Assembly (NCBI RefSeq): GCF_013407935.1
Contig: NZ_JACBZU010000003.1
Coordinates: 372,001 to 436,000, forward strand
Direction: 5' to 3'
DNA: 64,000 nt
Source of the DNA: Allomuricauda sp. ARW1Y1
GTDB taxonomy: Bacteria; Bacteroidota; Bacteroidia; Flavobacteriales; Flavobacteriaceae
In this document: positions 44,523-53,184 of the stretch, piece by piece
Layout of the letters: each line of letters starts with the position of its first letter
Numbering within the stretch: the first letter of the stretch is position 1
Program-made: the position numbers and the translations under genes
Notes under the pieces: model-generated
Databases searched by the model: none
What the model saw: the letters and a program-made list of their open reading frames with translations, nothing else
Told to the model about the DNA's origin: nothing

Positions 44523-44999
44523 TCAATAGTTTTTTTTCTCTTTTGAACCGCGTTTTCGGACTATCATGACGGAACAGTCGGCATGTGTTGCCAAGGACTG
44601 GGAAACCGAGCCGAGCAAAAATCTAGAGAATGCGCCATGGCCCTGCGACCCGACTACGATCAAATCGGCATCAAAGGCTTCCGCCTTTTCTAAAACTACA
44701 CTTTTAGGAAGCCCCTCTACCACGGCTGTTGTTATCGATAATACGTCATTCTTGTCCCTTAATGATTTTGCAGCTTCATTAACAAGATCTTCTGCCGATT
44801 TTTTCGCATTAGAAACGGTTTCTTCATAATAATTTCCAAGCGTGCTGCCCAAGGGTAGGGCACCAGGAGCGGCCAACATGGGATTTTCGAACACATTCAA
44901 AATACATACTTCGGTACCCGCAGGGAACGGCAGCGTCGCAAGTTCATCTATGGCGACTTTACTAAAGTCAGAACCATCTATTGCCAATAGTATTTTCAT
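44523..44999 (-). CDS. Universal stress protein, single UspA domain
   Basis: 158 residues: N-terminal MKILLAIDGSDFSKVAIDEL and the ATP-binding end motif VVGSQGHGAFSRFLLGSVSQ. Complete and canonical. Probably dimeric, ATP-binding. Part of the same minus-strand stress block. Confidence 0.92.
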   Translation of the reverse strand: MKILLAIDGSDFSKVAIDELATLPFPAGTEVCILNVFENPMLAAPGALPLGSTLGNYYEETVSNAKKSAEDLVNEAAKSLRDKNDVLSITTAVVEGLPKSVVLEKAEAFDADLIVVGSQGHGAFSRFLLGSVSQSLATHADCSVMIVRKRGSKEKKNY

Positions 45000-45053
45000 C
45001 TTTTTAAATTTATTTGTTCATGATTAATTATGCTTAATTCCCATATAGCCAAA

Positions 45054-45758
45054 TCAACTTATGGCCAAGGGTTTCATCAATTTTTTCCAATACAAATGCT
45101 CGTATAGCCCTGACCAGTACATTCCGAAAGTAAAAGCGAACAAAAGCTCTTCTATTGGAATGCCGGCCACTAGAATATCACTAAGGTTTTCCAGATTCCA
45201 GAAAAGTTCTACATAGTTGGGATAGAACGGGAGTATACTTCCAAAATAAACAAAGTACAATGCCGTGAACAGAAATCCACTTATCCAGATTTTGGTCTTT
45301 AAATCCGGACGGCAGTATAGCGTGGCCATTCCACCCAAAAACATGGCTGCAATGCCACAATAGATATGATTCAATGGCGTGAAAAGGGCCAATACCAAAA
45401 ACACTACTGCCGGGACGAAAAGGATATATAGGTGCAACCGGTGCCTTTCATGTTTCCGTTCGCTATGCGGTATTTCAACATATTTTCGCTTAAAAATAAG
45501 ATTGTACAGTACCGTGCCTATGCCCCCTATGGAAAAAGAGAAGATTAGGCTTTCAATATCGAATCCCGTCTTTATCGCCAAATCGAAAAGCGATGGCGGA
45601 TGCCAATATTCGGGAACAAAAAGGGGTTCGGTAAGCCCAAAGGGCATGGTTATCCAACTCATCTTCAGCATTTCTCTTCGAGAATCTTTCTTCATCAGAT
45701 AGACCACGCCCCAGAGGGCTAGAATAATAAGGGACCATATGAACCAGACGTACTGCAT
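45054..45758 (-). CDS. Membrane protein with two lycopene-cyclase-type domains
   Basis: 234 residues with six or seven helices arranged as two similar halves. Half one: TEPLFVPEYWHPPSLF then FDIESLIFSFSIGGIG; half two: VAGIPIEELLFAFTFGMYW. These PE(E)-type motifs match the heterodimeric CrtYcd lycopene cyclase fold. No other carotenoid gene is nearby, so cyclase activity is doubtful; a quinone- or lipid-binding role is possible. It starts one base from the next small gene, DUF5676. Confidence 0.75.
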   Translation of the reverse strand: MQYVWFIWSLIILALWGVVYLMKKDSRREMLKMSWITMPFGLTEPLFVPEYWHPPSLFDLAIKTGFDIESLIFSFSIGGIGTVLYNLIFKRKYVEIPHSERKHERHRLHLYILFVPAVVFLVLALFTPLNHIYCGIAAMFLGGMATLYCRPDLKTKIWISGFLFTALYFVYFGSILPFYPNYVELFWNLENLSDILVAGIPIEELLFAFTFGMYWSGLYEHLYWKKLMKPLAIS

Positions 45759-46031
45759 TTATCGTTTTAGCTGTGCATTGTAAAAAGCTGCGATCAGCGC
45801 TCCTGTCAGCCATCCGATAATGAATGTTTGGATCATCCCAATTATAGCTTCCCAAAAAGGAACATCCATGCGAATAATACTGGTTGTGTCAAGCCCATGG
45901 AGCAGGCTGTTGAAAAAATCAATGGTTCCTTCCCTGCCAGCCGTAAACATGACGACCATACAGCCAATGTAAAGGATGGCGGCAGTGAGACCGAATGCAA
46001 ATCCGAATTTTTTAATGTTTATACGGTTCAT
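45759..46031 (-). CDS. DUF5676-family small membrane protein
   Basis: 90 residues with two helices (about 10-30 and 60-80) and the conserved-looking GLTAAILYIGCMVVMFT. DUF5676 proteins are usual in metal-resistance islands of Bacteroidetes. Co-transcribed with the lycopene-cyclase-like gene and the SHOCT gene. Function unknown. Confidence 0.75.
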   Translation of the reverse strand: MNRINIKKFGFAFGLTAAILYIGCMVVMFTAGREGTIDFFNSLLHGLDTTSIIRMDVPFWEAIIGMIQTFIIGWLTGALIAAFYNAQLKR

Positions 46032-46046
46032 GATTTCTGTTTTTAG

Positions 46047-46265
46047 TTATTTGTCCGTTTCCAAGGTTTTTTTTGAATCTTCATATTCTTCCTTGGTTAT
46101 TTCTCCTTTTGCAAATCGTTTTCTTAGAATTTGCATGGGATCTTCATTGCTCGATTTTTGGTAGGGTACGTCGTACGGGATAAAGAAAATCCAAACCAGT
46201 AGTACGAGCCAGATAATCCACCATATAATGTGCATGCCGCCCCAATGTCCTTCGAAATAGTGCAT
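46047..46265 (-). CDS. SHOCT-domain membrane protein
   Basis: 72 residues: one N-terminal helix (WWIIWLVLLVWIFF) and a C-terminal SHOCT motif (DPMQILRKRFAKGEITKEEYEDSK). SHOCT tails are short oligomerisation modules. A typical small member of copper and heavy-metal islands; function unproven. Confidence 0.85.
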   Translation of the reverse strand: MHYFEGHWGGMHIIWWIIWLVLLVWIFFIPYDVPYQKSSNEDPMQILRKRFAKGEITKEEYEDSKKTLETDK

Positions 46266-46294
46266 AGCTAAAAGTTTTAAATGTTAGTAATTAA

Positions 46295-46510
46295 TTAATT
46301 CAATTCTGAAATTGTATAACCTTCAAGTCGATTCAACTGTTTCTGCAGATCATCGACCGAAAGGTTCGATTTCATACTAATCTTGGCGACTCCTTTCGGA
46401 CTTAAAAAAATCTTTGCCTCCTCAATGTCTTCATGAGACTCCAATACTTTTTTGACCTTTGTTATGCAACCGCCACAACTGATTCCGTCTATTTGATATT
46501 TTCTTTTCAT
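46295..46510 (-). CDS. CopZ-like heavy-metal-associated (HMA) protein
   Basis: 71 residues, one ferredoxin-like HMA domain with GISCGGC (Cys12, Cys15). Lys-rich ends; no signal peptide, so cytosolic. Expected to bind Cu(I) and pass it to an exporter such as the CopB ATPase in this block or the CusA pump. The Met normally preceding the first Cys is replaced by Ile-Ser. Confidence 0.85.
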   Translation of the reverse strand: MKRKYQIDGISCGGCITKVKKVLESHEDIEEAKIFLSPKGVAKISMKSNLSVDDLQKQLNRLEGYTISELN

Positions 46511-46524
46511 TTTTTTTGCGGATT

Positions 46525-46767
46525 TCAGTGTTGATGCTGTTTTTGGTCGTGCTTTTCCTTTTCTTCCTTTTTTCTTTTAAGGTTATCCTCCGTTAACCCA
46601 TGGGTATGGCCACCATGTCTCATGGGCATCAAGAGATGCACCGCGAACATGATTACTATGAACGTAAACAGTGTGAGGTTGCCTTTAATGCCGAATGCTG
46701 GTGCAAAAAAGATGAAAAGAAGCGGAAGTCCGCAACCGAGTATCATCCATATCCAATGATTTTTCAT
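46525..46767 (-). CDS. Small membrane protein with His-rich tail (DUF2933-like)
   Basis: 80 residues: two helices (about 5-24 and 30-48), then a His-rich juxtamembrane (MRHGGHTHG) and charged tail ending KHDQKQHQH. The opening HWIWMILGCGLPLLF fits the DUF2933-like small proteins of copper islands. Likely binds copper at the membrane face. Confidence 0.7.
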   Translation of the reverse strand: MKNHWIWMILGCGLPLLFIFFAPAFGIKGNLTLFTFIVIMFAVHLLMPMRHGGHTHGLTEDNLKRKKEEKEKHDQKQHQH

Positions 46768-46791
46768 GATTGAAAATTTAAAAATTAAGCC

Positions 46792-47277
46792 TTAATGGTG
46801 TTCAGAATGGTCTTGCTCAGATGGTTCCATTTTATTTGAACCGTCCATCATGCCCATTCCTTTCATATCCATTCCCTTGTCGCCCATCATCTTCTTACAA
46901 GACTCCATACAATCTTCGCTCATCATGCCCTTTTCGTGCATCATTTGCATCATATTGCCCATCATTTTTCCATCTTGCATCATGGATTGCATCATGTTTT
47001 TCACCATCATACTGTCGTTCATCATCATCTGCATTCCCTGGCCCTGCATCATGGTACCCATCATCTTTTGATTGCCCTGCATCATCTGCATGGCATGGTC
47101 GTTGCCTTGCATGTTGTCCATGAATTCAGTCATGTAACTGTGGTTGCTGGCAATTGCATCAAAGAGTTCCGTTCTCGTTTGCGAATTTTCGAGCATTGCA
47201 TTAGGACCTGTTTTCTGGTTGCAACCGGATAGACTTACTAAGCCAATTGCCAGTAAAATAATTGCTGCTTTTCTCAT
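46792..47277 (-). CDS. Methionine-rich lipoprotein, copper-binding candidate
   Basis: 161 residues with a lipoprotein signal ending at Cys19 (LSGCNQ). The mature part holds about 39 Met in repeating MM pairs (QMMQGNQKMMGTMMQG and more), with two late Cys (CMESC) and a His end (DHSEHH). Such composition is typical of periplasmic Cu(I) or Ag(I) sequestration. The N-terminal segment before the repeats is a DUF305-like start. Lead gene of the small copper cluster. Confidence 0.8.
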   Translation of the reverse strand: MRKAAIILLAIGLVSLSGCNQKTGPNAMLENSQTRTELFDAIASNHSYMTEFMDNMQGNDHAMQMMQGNQKMMGTMMQGQGMQMMMNDSMMVKNMMQSMMQDGKMMGNMMQMMHEKGMMSEDCMESCKKMMGDKGMDMKGMGMMDGSNKMEPSEQDHSEHH

Positions 47278-47285
47278 CTTATTTG

Positions 47286-47299
47286 ATTTTAATTAAAAT
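47286..47299. promoter_or_regulatory. Perfect palindrome upstream of the Met-rich lipoprotein
   Basis: ATTTTAATTAAAAT, 14 bases, perfect, 8 bases before the lipoprotein start codon. AT-rich palindromes arise easily in this genome, so an operator role is only a possibility. The rest of 47300-47459 shows nothing. Confidence 0.3.
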
Positions 47300-47459
47300 T
47301 ATTTCAGTTATTCGTTTTGTATTTATCCCTAATTGTCATGTTTTAGTAGCATTTTCAATTCTTTTTTTAATTCTAAACATTAGCTTGTTTTTCTGGTAAT
47401 ATCCAAGGTTAAATCTATGTATTGCCAAAAGCCTTTGTTTGCATAATTCTCTTTATTAT

Positions 47460-48041
47460 CTATATAATTTCGTCAAAGAAATTTCGTTCCCAGGCTTGAT
47501 CATTTTTATAATCGGTCATGCTCATGCCCATGATTTCCTTGAACTGTCTGGATAAATGGTTGACACTGCTGTAATCTAGCATATAAGCGATGTCAGAAAA
47601 AGTAAGCTGCCGTAACTGAATGAGCTCTTTTACTTTTTCGATCTTGAGCTTGATGAAATACTTTTCTATAGTGATATTTTCTTTCTTGGAAAACATCTTG
47701 CTCAGAACCTTGTAGTCTCGATGTAGTAAATTGGCCAAATAGTCTGAGGTTTTCTCCTTAATGTTGATAGGGACGTTGGTAACCAACGATATCAAGGCAA
47801 TCTTGATTTTCTCGACTATCATTTCCTCTTCACTTTTGGCTATTTCAAAACCGTTGGAATGCAGGACGGCCATCACTTTTTGGTCTACTTCGACAATTGC
47901 TATTTCTGGAGCCTTTACCGTAAGTTTCCCAAGTTCAAGGGATAGTATGGTAATGCCCAAATCATGCAATTCTTGCTTTATGACCTTTAGGCAACGCCTA
48001 CAAACCATATTCTTTATCCAATATTCCCTTATGGAATCCAT
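47460..48041 (-). CDS. AraC-family regulator with N-terminal HMA-like metal site
   Basis: 193 residues from ATG 48041; the frame upstream lacks coding character. The N-terminal half opens YWIKNMVCRRCLKVI (Cys14, Cys17), a MxCxxC layout like an HMA copper site, then a ferredoxin-like pattern of strands. The C-terminal part is a double helix-turn-helix of AraC type (LTFSDIAYMLDYSSVNHLSRQFKEIMG). It likely senses copper or silver directly and controls the adjoining copper genes. Transcribed toward the small copper cluster. Confidence 0.82.
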   Translation of the reverse strand: MDSIREYWIKNMVCRRCLKVIKQELHDLGITILSLELGKLTVKAPEIAIVEVDQKVMAVLHSNGFEIAKSEEEMIVEKIKIALISLVTNVPINIKEKTSDYLANLLHRDYKVLSKMFSKKENITIEKYFIKLKIEKVKELIQLRQLTFSDIAYMLDYSSVNHLSRQFKEIMGMSMTDYKNDQAWERNFFDEII

Positions 48042-48207
48042 GGTACATGTATTATGGTTTACATTAAATCTCAACAGGTAAAACCCTGTTTGGCAATCAA
48101 TCTGAATGTTCTGCCGTGGGAATAGGGTACGACAAAAAGGGGCCACTTAAGAGGTACGGCCAATGCGAAGAGCGGGCTATTGCATAAACAATCCGCTTAA
48201 TTAAAAA

Positions 48208-48627
48208 TCAAATTAAGAAAGTCTCGTGAAGAACTAGCAAATCCTTCTGAATCAACGGAGGTTTATAGTTTTTGAAGGGAACTACATTTTCCTCAAGTCC
48301 TTCGAAAAGGTTTATATAGGAGTAGATAAAGGCCTTTAAGAAAGTAAATGTTAGGGAATCCAGTTCAAAGGAAACTTTCTGTAGTTCATCACTGCCTTTG
48401 TTGACAAAATTGTCGCTACTGCAACAATCTTTTTGCCCCAGAGTGCATTTGTTTGACGTGTTTTCTGGATTTTGAAGTTTTTCATCGCAAGATTTAGCTT
48501 CCCCAGTAACAGATAAACTCACCAACTTCTCACAGCAAAAATGCATATTGGCCGTAAAGGAAGTTGTTGTGAACAACACAACTGCTGTTAAAAAAACCGA
48601 CAATATTTTCAAGAAAAATCGCCTCAC
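48208..48627 (-). CDS. HYC_CC_PP-family secreted protein (minus-strand paralog)
   Basis: 139 residues with an N-terminal hydrophobic signal region and the family's His-x-Cys-Cys opening (MHFCCEKLVSLSV), a CDE Cys, the central DCCSSD, and the late YINLFEGLEENVVP followed by PP (NYKPPL). The family is found beside CusA pumps in Bacteroidetes; a periplasmic copper-sensing or -binding role is inferred. Divergent from a paralog at 48900. Confidence 0.82.
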   Translation of the reverse strand: MRRFFLKILSVFLTAVVLFTTTSFTANMHFCCEKLVSLSVTGEAKSCDEKLQNPENTSNKCTLGQKDCCSSDNFVNKGSDELQKVSFELDSLTFTFLKAFIYSYINLFEGLEENVVPFKNYKPPLIQKDLLVLHETFLI

Positions 48628-48639
48628 ATTATAAAATTA

Positions 48640-48649
48640 CAAAATTTTG
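48640..48649. promoter_or_regulatory. Shared palindrome CAAAATTTTG, copy 1
   Basis: A 10-base palindrome followed on the plus strand by TTTAC, 12 bases upstream of the minus-strand HYC_CC_PP start. An equivalent copy precedes the divergent paralog (48844). Possible common operator. The rest of the 272-base divergent space is AT-rich without other clear signals. Confidence 0.4.
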
Positions 48650-48843
48650 TTTACCCCCAAAAAAAATCGATTTTTTGATAATCTCACTTAATTATCTGAA
48701 AATCAAATATATATTCGGTAATCCACATAACCATAATAACAAATGTAAACTAAAGGCTTAAACAAATAAATGATATTTATCATATCGCCGATAATTGATT
48801 TTGTTCATACGTGACTTGAAAGAAAATCAAGGGATTAGATTTC

Positions 48844-48853
48844 CAAAATTTTG
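48844..48853. promoter_or_regulatory. Shared palindrome CAAAATTTTG, copy 2
   Basis: The same 10-base palindrome, followed by TTAAAC, 46 bases upstream of the plus-strand HYC_CC_PP start. A -7-like box TAGTTTTA (48884-48891) lies between it and the ATG. See copy 1. Confidence 0.4.
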
Positions 48854-48899
48854 TTAAACAAAAAAAGAGTGTTAAAATTTTTGTAGTTTTACAGATCGG

Positions 48900-49316
48900 A
48901 TGAAAAGTTTTTTTCATAAAATAACATCGTTTACAATGGCACTATTAGTGCTGTTATCAACCTTCTCTTTTTCGGTTGCACAACACTATTGTGGTGATGT
49001 TCTGGTTGATTACTCTTTCTTGGGCCATGCAGAATCTTGCGGCATGGAAGTTCAGGAGACAGCAGAGTTACCAGATTGCAATTTGGTCAAAGCCGATTGC
49101 TGTAGCGATGAAGTCCTTACCGTTGATGGCCAGAACGACTTAAAAGTATCTTTCGAAAAATTAAGTTTTGAACAACAACAGTTCGTTGCTAGCTTTATCT
49201 ACACCTATCTTAATCTTTTTGAAGGACTACCTGAAAACATAGTCCCGTTAAGTGATTACCCCCCTCCGCTTTTGGTCAAGGATATTCAGATCCTAGATCA
49301 GATTTTTCTCATTTGA
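48900..49316 (+). CDS. HYC_CC_PP-family secreted protein (plus-strand paralog)
   Basis: 138 residues. Signal region (about 8-27), then the family pattern QHYCGDVLVDYSF, CGMEV, DCCSDE, and LNLFEGLPENIVPLSDYPPP. The same four-Cys/one-His layout as the divergent paralog, with about a third identical residues by eye. First gene of the plus-strand CusA operon. Probably exported; ligand unproven. Confidence 0.85.
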   Translation: MKSFFHKITSFTMALLVLLSTFSFSVAQHYCGDVLVDYSFLGHAESCGMEVQETAELPDCNLVKADCCSDEVLTVDGQNDLKVSFEKLSFEQQQFVASFIYTYLNLFEGLPENIVPLSDYPPPLLVKDIQILDQIFLI

Positions 49317-49337
49317 TTTTTAAGTAATAGCATTTTC

Positions 49338-49363
49338 AGCCCAACTGATAGCAGTTTAGGGCT
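49338..49363 (+). other. Weak hairpin between HYC_CC_PP and cusA
   Basis: Inverted arms AGCCCaaACTG and CAGTttaGGGCT around ATAG. No T-run follows, so it is a poor terminator; it might lower read-through into cusA. Stability is uncertain because of bulges. Confidence 0.3.
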
Positions 49364-49419
49364 TATCCTGTTTTCGTTGGTTTCCGGCCAGCACTTCTAA
49401 TTACTTAATCATCAATACC

Positions 49420-52400
49420 ATGCTGAATAAAAGCATCAAATTTCTTATCGAGAATAAATTGGTAGCCGTTTTGCTCCTAGTCCTTTTTGTAGGCTGGGGA
49501 ACCGTAAACGCTCCGTTTGAGTGGAGCACTGGCTCATTACCAAGAGATCCCGTGGCTGTAGATGCCATACCTGACATCGGGGAAAACCAGCAGATTGTTT
49601 TTACCAAATGGGACGGTCGTTCCCCACAAGATATCGAGGATCAGATAACATACCCATTGACAACCTCACTTTTGGGAATACCGGGGGTAAGGACCATCCG
49701 TAGTTCCTCCATGTTCGGATTTTCAAGTATCTACATCATATTTGAAGAGGATATCGAGTTCTATTGGAGCCGCAGTCGAATCCTTGAAAAATTGAACTCC
49801 TTACCGAGCGGTTTACTGCCCGATGGGGTCAACCCTGCATTGGGGCCGGATGCCACAGGACTTGGACAAATCTACTGGTACACTTTGGAGGGACGCGATG
49901 AGAAAGGAAATGTCACAGGCGGCTGGGATTTACAGGAGCTTAGAAGTATTCAGGATTTTTATGTTAAATATGCCCTATCGTCAGCAAGCGGTGTTTCAGA
50001 GGTGGCCTCTATAGGGGGTTATGTACTGGAATATCAGGTAGATGTGAACCCCGAACTGATGAAGCAATACGGTATTGGGCTACAGCAGGTGGTAAAAGCG
50101 GTAAAACAAAGTAATCGTGATATTGGGGCACAGACCTTGGAAATTAATCAGGCCGAATATCTCATTCGCGGGCTTGGGTATGTGAAGTCCATCGAGGATC
50201 TACAGAATGCAGTCGTTACCTCTGAGGATTACACGTCCATCCGCCTGAAGGACATTGCTAATGTTTCCTACGGACCGGGCACACGGCGCGGCATATTGGA
50301 TAAGGAAGGCGCAGAAGTTGTCGGTGGCGTAGTAGTTGCACGGTATGGTGCCAATCCCATGGAAGTCATCAATAATGTCAAAGATCAAATCAATGATTTA
50401 AGTGCCGGACTGCCCTCAAAAGTACTTGAGGATGGCAGAACATCCCAACTTACCATCGTTCCTTTTTATGATAGGACCGAACTTATTCAAGAAACGCTAG
50501 GCACCCTTAACGAGGCCCTGACCTTGGAAATATTCATTACCATTTTGGTCATCATTATCATGGTCTTCAATTTAAGGGCATCCATCCTGATATCGGGACT
50601 GTTACCGGTTGCAGTGCTCATGGTGTTTATTGCCATGAAACTATTCAATGTGGATGCAAACATCGTGGCACTCTCGGGTATAGCCATTGCCATTGGAACC
50701 ATGGTGGATGTAGGGGTCATACTCTCGGAAAACGTCATACGGCATTTGGACGAAAATGAAGAGGGCCTACCCATTAATACCGTTGTCTACAATGCCACCG
50801 CAGAGGTGTCGGGGGCCATATTGACCGCCGTGATGACCACCATCATCAGTTTTATTCCAGTGTTCACGATGATCGGGGCCGAAGGAAAACTCTTCAGACC
50901 CTTGGCCTTTACAAAAACCTTTGCGCTTACCGCATCCATTATCGTAGCCTTATTTTTGATACCACCATTTGCAGCCTTTCTATTTAGAAAAAAAAGCATA
51001 AAGAAAACTACTGGATACGCCGTTAATGGAATATTGATACTTCTAGGGATTATAGCCCTTGCTTATGGCTTTTTATTAGGATTTATATTGATTGCCTTCG
51101 GTATAGTAGGCTTGCTAAAAAATCCGGAATTGGCATCACGTATTTATACTGGATTTTCGCTTTCCGAAGAACGAGCCAATCTTATCAATATCATTATTTC
51201 GGCCTTTGCCATTGTTTTTGTTTTGGCGGGATATTGGAGACCGCTCGGTCTTGATAAGAGTATTTTTTGGAACTTGATTTTTGTTTCGCTTATATGTTTC
51301 GGACTACTGGGCTTCTTTACCATATTCCGGAACTACTATACTAAGATTCTTCGCTGGGCATTACGGAATAAGCTGATATTTCTTTCCATACCCACTGCCA
51401 TTGTGGTATTCGGAGTAATGATTATGCGCAATACGGGCAAGGAGTTTATGCCTTCATTGAACGAAGGTTCCTTTTTGTTGATGCCTACCTCTCTCCCGCA
51501 CGCCGGTGTCGAAGAGAACAAACGGGTATTGCAGCAACTGGATATGGCCGTAGCCAGTATTCCTGAAATCGAAACGGTGGTCGGCAAATCCGGAAGAACC
51601 GAATCCGCATTGGATCCGGCGCCCTTGTCGATGTATGAGAATGTCATCCAGTACAAGCCGGAATACATGCTCAACGCTAAACGGGAGCGCCAGCGGTTCA
51701 AGGTCAATGAAGATGGCCTCTTCGAACTCAGGGACGGCACCTTTGTGACCAATCCGAACATGGTTGTAGATGATGAAGGAAATTACGATGAATCTGCCAT
51801 AGTTTCTGCATTCTCTGTTAAACAAAAGGATTTGATTCCCGATGATGATGGGGAATATTTTAGAAACTGGCGGCCTGAAATTGAATCCCCCGATGATATT
51901 TGGAACGAGATTGTACGTGTAACGAAACTTCCAGGCGTTACCTCCGCGCCCAAACTGCAACCTATTGAAACCCGCTTGGTCATGTTGCAGACCGGTATGC
52001 GTGCGCCTATGGGTATCAAGGTAAAAGGGCAAGATTTAAAGGAAATAGAAGCCTTTGGCCTCAAGCTGGAGGACATTTTAAAGGAGGCCGAGGGGGTCAA
52101 GGATGAAGCCGTGTTTGCCGATCGAATTGTCGGAAAGCCGTATTTGCTTATAGATATCAACAGGGAGCGTTTGGCACGATACGGCATTACCATTGAAGAT
52201 GTGCAAAGCGTGTTGCAGGTAGCCGTTGGGGGTATGGTGCTTACCCAAACCGTTGAAGGACGTGAGCGGTATGGCGTACGCGTGCGGTATCCAAGGGAAT
52301 TGCGAGAGAATCCAGCAGACTTGGAGAATATTTATGTTCCTGTTGAAAAGGGAAGCCCGGTTCCTTTGAGCGAGTTGGTTACCATTCGATATGAACAGGG

Positions 52401-53184
52401 GCCACAGGTCATCAAAAGTGAAGACACTTTTTTGGTGGGTTATGTGCTGTTCGATAAGTTGGACGGTTTTGCAGAAGTCGAGGTGGTCGAGAACGCGCAG
52501 GCCCTTATACAAGAAAAAATAGATAATGGAGAATTGGTGGTTCCCAAGGGTATCAATTATTTGTTTACCGGTACCTATGAAAACCAGCTACGTGCCGAAA
52601 AGACATTGTCGGTCGTAGTACCGTTGGCATTGGCCATCATATTCTTGATTCTTTATTTCCAATTCCGTTCGGTAGGTACCTCATTGATGGTGTTTACCGG
52701 GATTGCTGTTGCCTTTGCCGGAGGTTTTCTGATGATTTGGTTCTATGGTCAGGATTGGTTCCTGAACTTCAACTTTTTTGGGGAAAACCTACGAGACCTC
52801 TTCCAGATGCATACCATTAACCTGAGTGTTGCCGTATGGGTCGGGTTTATTGCGCTCTTTGGTATTGCAACCGATGATGGTGTGGTCATGGCCACCTACC
52901 TGACCCAAACTTTTGATAGAAACAAGCCCGATTCCCTTGTATCCGTTAGGGATTCGGTTGTCGAAGCAGGCGAAAAACGTATCCGTCCGTGTTTGATGAC
53001 GACCGCTACCACTATTCTGGCACTGCTTCCGGTATTGACATCCACTGGCCGTGGCAGTGATATTATGATTCCGATGGCGATTCCTTCTTTCGGGGGAATG
53101 CTTATCGCCTTGATTACCTTGTTTGTTGTTCCAGTGTTGTACAGTTGGAAGGCCGAGTTTCAATTAAAAAGAGTATCCAAATGA
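49420..53184 (+). CDS. cusA: CusA-type copper/silver RND efflux pump
   Basis: 1254 residues, with no fused TolC. The helix-4 motif is GIAIAIGTMVDVGVILSEN, the Cu/Ag (HME4-like) class rather than the DFG...DGA form of the first pump at 11983. A second conserved region GIATDDGVVMATYL lies in helix 10. The protein is about 200 residues longer than E. coli CusA, with extra hydrophobic material near residues 525-630 and a longer second periplasmic loop. Its stop overlaps the TolC start (ATGA). The adaptor is about 10 kb downstream. Confidence 0.93.
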   Translation: MLNKSIKFLIENKLVAVLLLVLFVGWGTVNAPFEWSTGSLPRDPVAVDAIPDIGENQQIVFTKWDGRSPQDIEDQITYPLTTSLLGIPGVRTIRSSSMFGFSSIYIIFEEDIEFYWSRSRILEKLNSLPSGLLPDGVNPALGPDATGLGQIYWYTLEGRDEKGNVTGGWDLQELRSIQDFYVKYALSSASGVSEVASIGGYVLEYQVDVNPELMKQYGIGLQQVVKAVKQSNRDIGAQTLEINQAEYLIRGLGYVKSIEDLQNAVVTSEDYTSIRLKDIANVSYGPGTRRGILDKEGAEVVGGVVVARYGANPMEVINNVKDQINDLSAGLPSKVLEDGRTSQLTIVPFYDRTELIQETLGTLNEALTLEIFITILVIIIMVFNLRASILISGLLPVAVLMVFIAMKLFNVDANIVALSGIAIAIGTMVDVGVILSENVIRHLDENEEGLPINTVVYNATAEVSGAILTAVMTTIISFIPVFTMIGAEGKLFRPLAFTKTFALTASIIVALFLIPPFAAFLFRKKSIKKTTGYAVNGILILLGIIALAYGFLLGFILIAFGIVGLLKNPELASRIYTGFSLSEERANLINIIISAFAIVFVLAGYWRPLGLDKSIFWNLIFVSLICFGLLGFFTIFRNYYTKILRWALRNKLIFLSIPTAIVVFGVMIMRNTGKEFMPSLNEGSFLLMPTSLPHAGVEENKRVLQQLDMAVASIPEIETVVGKSGRTESALDPAPLSMYENVIQYKPEYMLNAKRERQRFKVNEDGLFELRDGTFVTNPNMVVDDEGNYDESAIVSAFSVKQKDLIPDDDGEYFRNWRPEIESPDDIWNEIVRVTKLPGVTSAPKLQPIETRLVMLQTGMRAPMGIKVKGQDLKEIEAFGLKLEDILKEAEGVKDEAVFADRIVGKPYLLIDINRERLARYGITIEDVQSVLQVAVGGMVLTQTVEGRERYGVRVRYPRELRENPADLENIYVPVEKGSPVPLSELVTIRYEQGPQVIKSEDTFLVGYVLFDKLDGFAEVEVVENAQALIQEKIDNGELVVPKGINYLFTGTYENQLRAEKTLSVVVPLALAIIFLILYFQFRSVGTSLMVFTGIAVAFAGGFLMIWFYGQDWFLNFNFFGENLRDLFQMHTINLSVAVWVGFIALFGIATDDGVVMATYLTQTFDRNKPDSLVSVRDSVVEAGEKRIRPCLMTTATTILALLPVLTSTGRGSDIMIPMAIPSFGGMLIALITLFVVPVLYSWKAEFQLKRVSK

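Noticed and set aside
46821..47232. Plus-strand frames with Pro/Ser- or His-rich products opposite the Met-rich lipoprotein
   Set aside because: They are mirror frames of the repeated ATG/CAT codons and have no start context.
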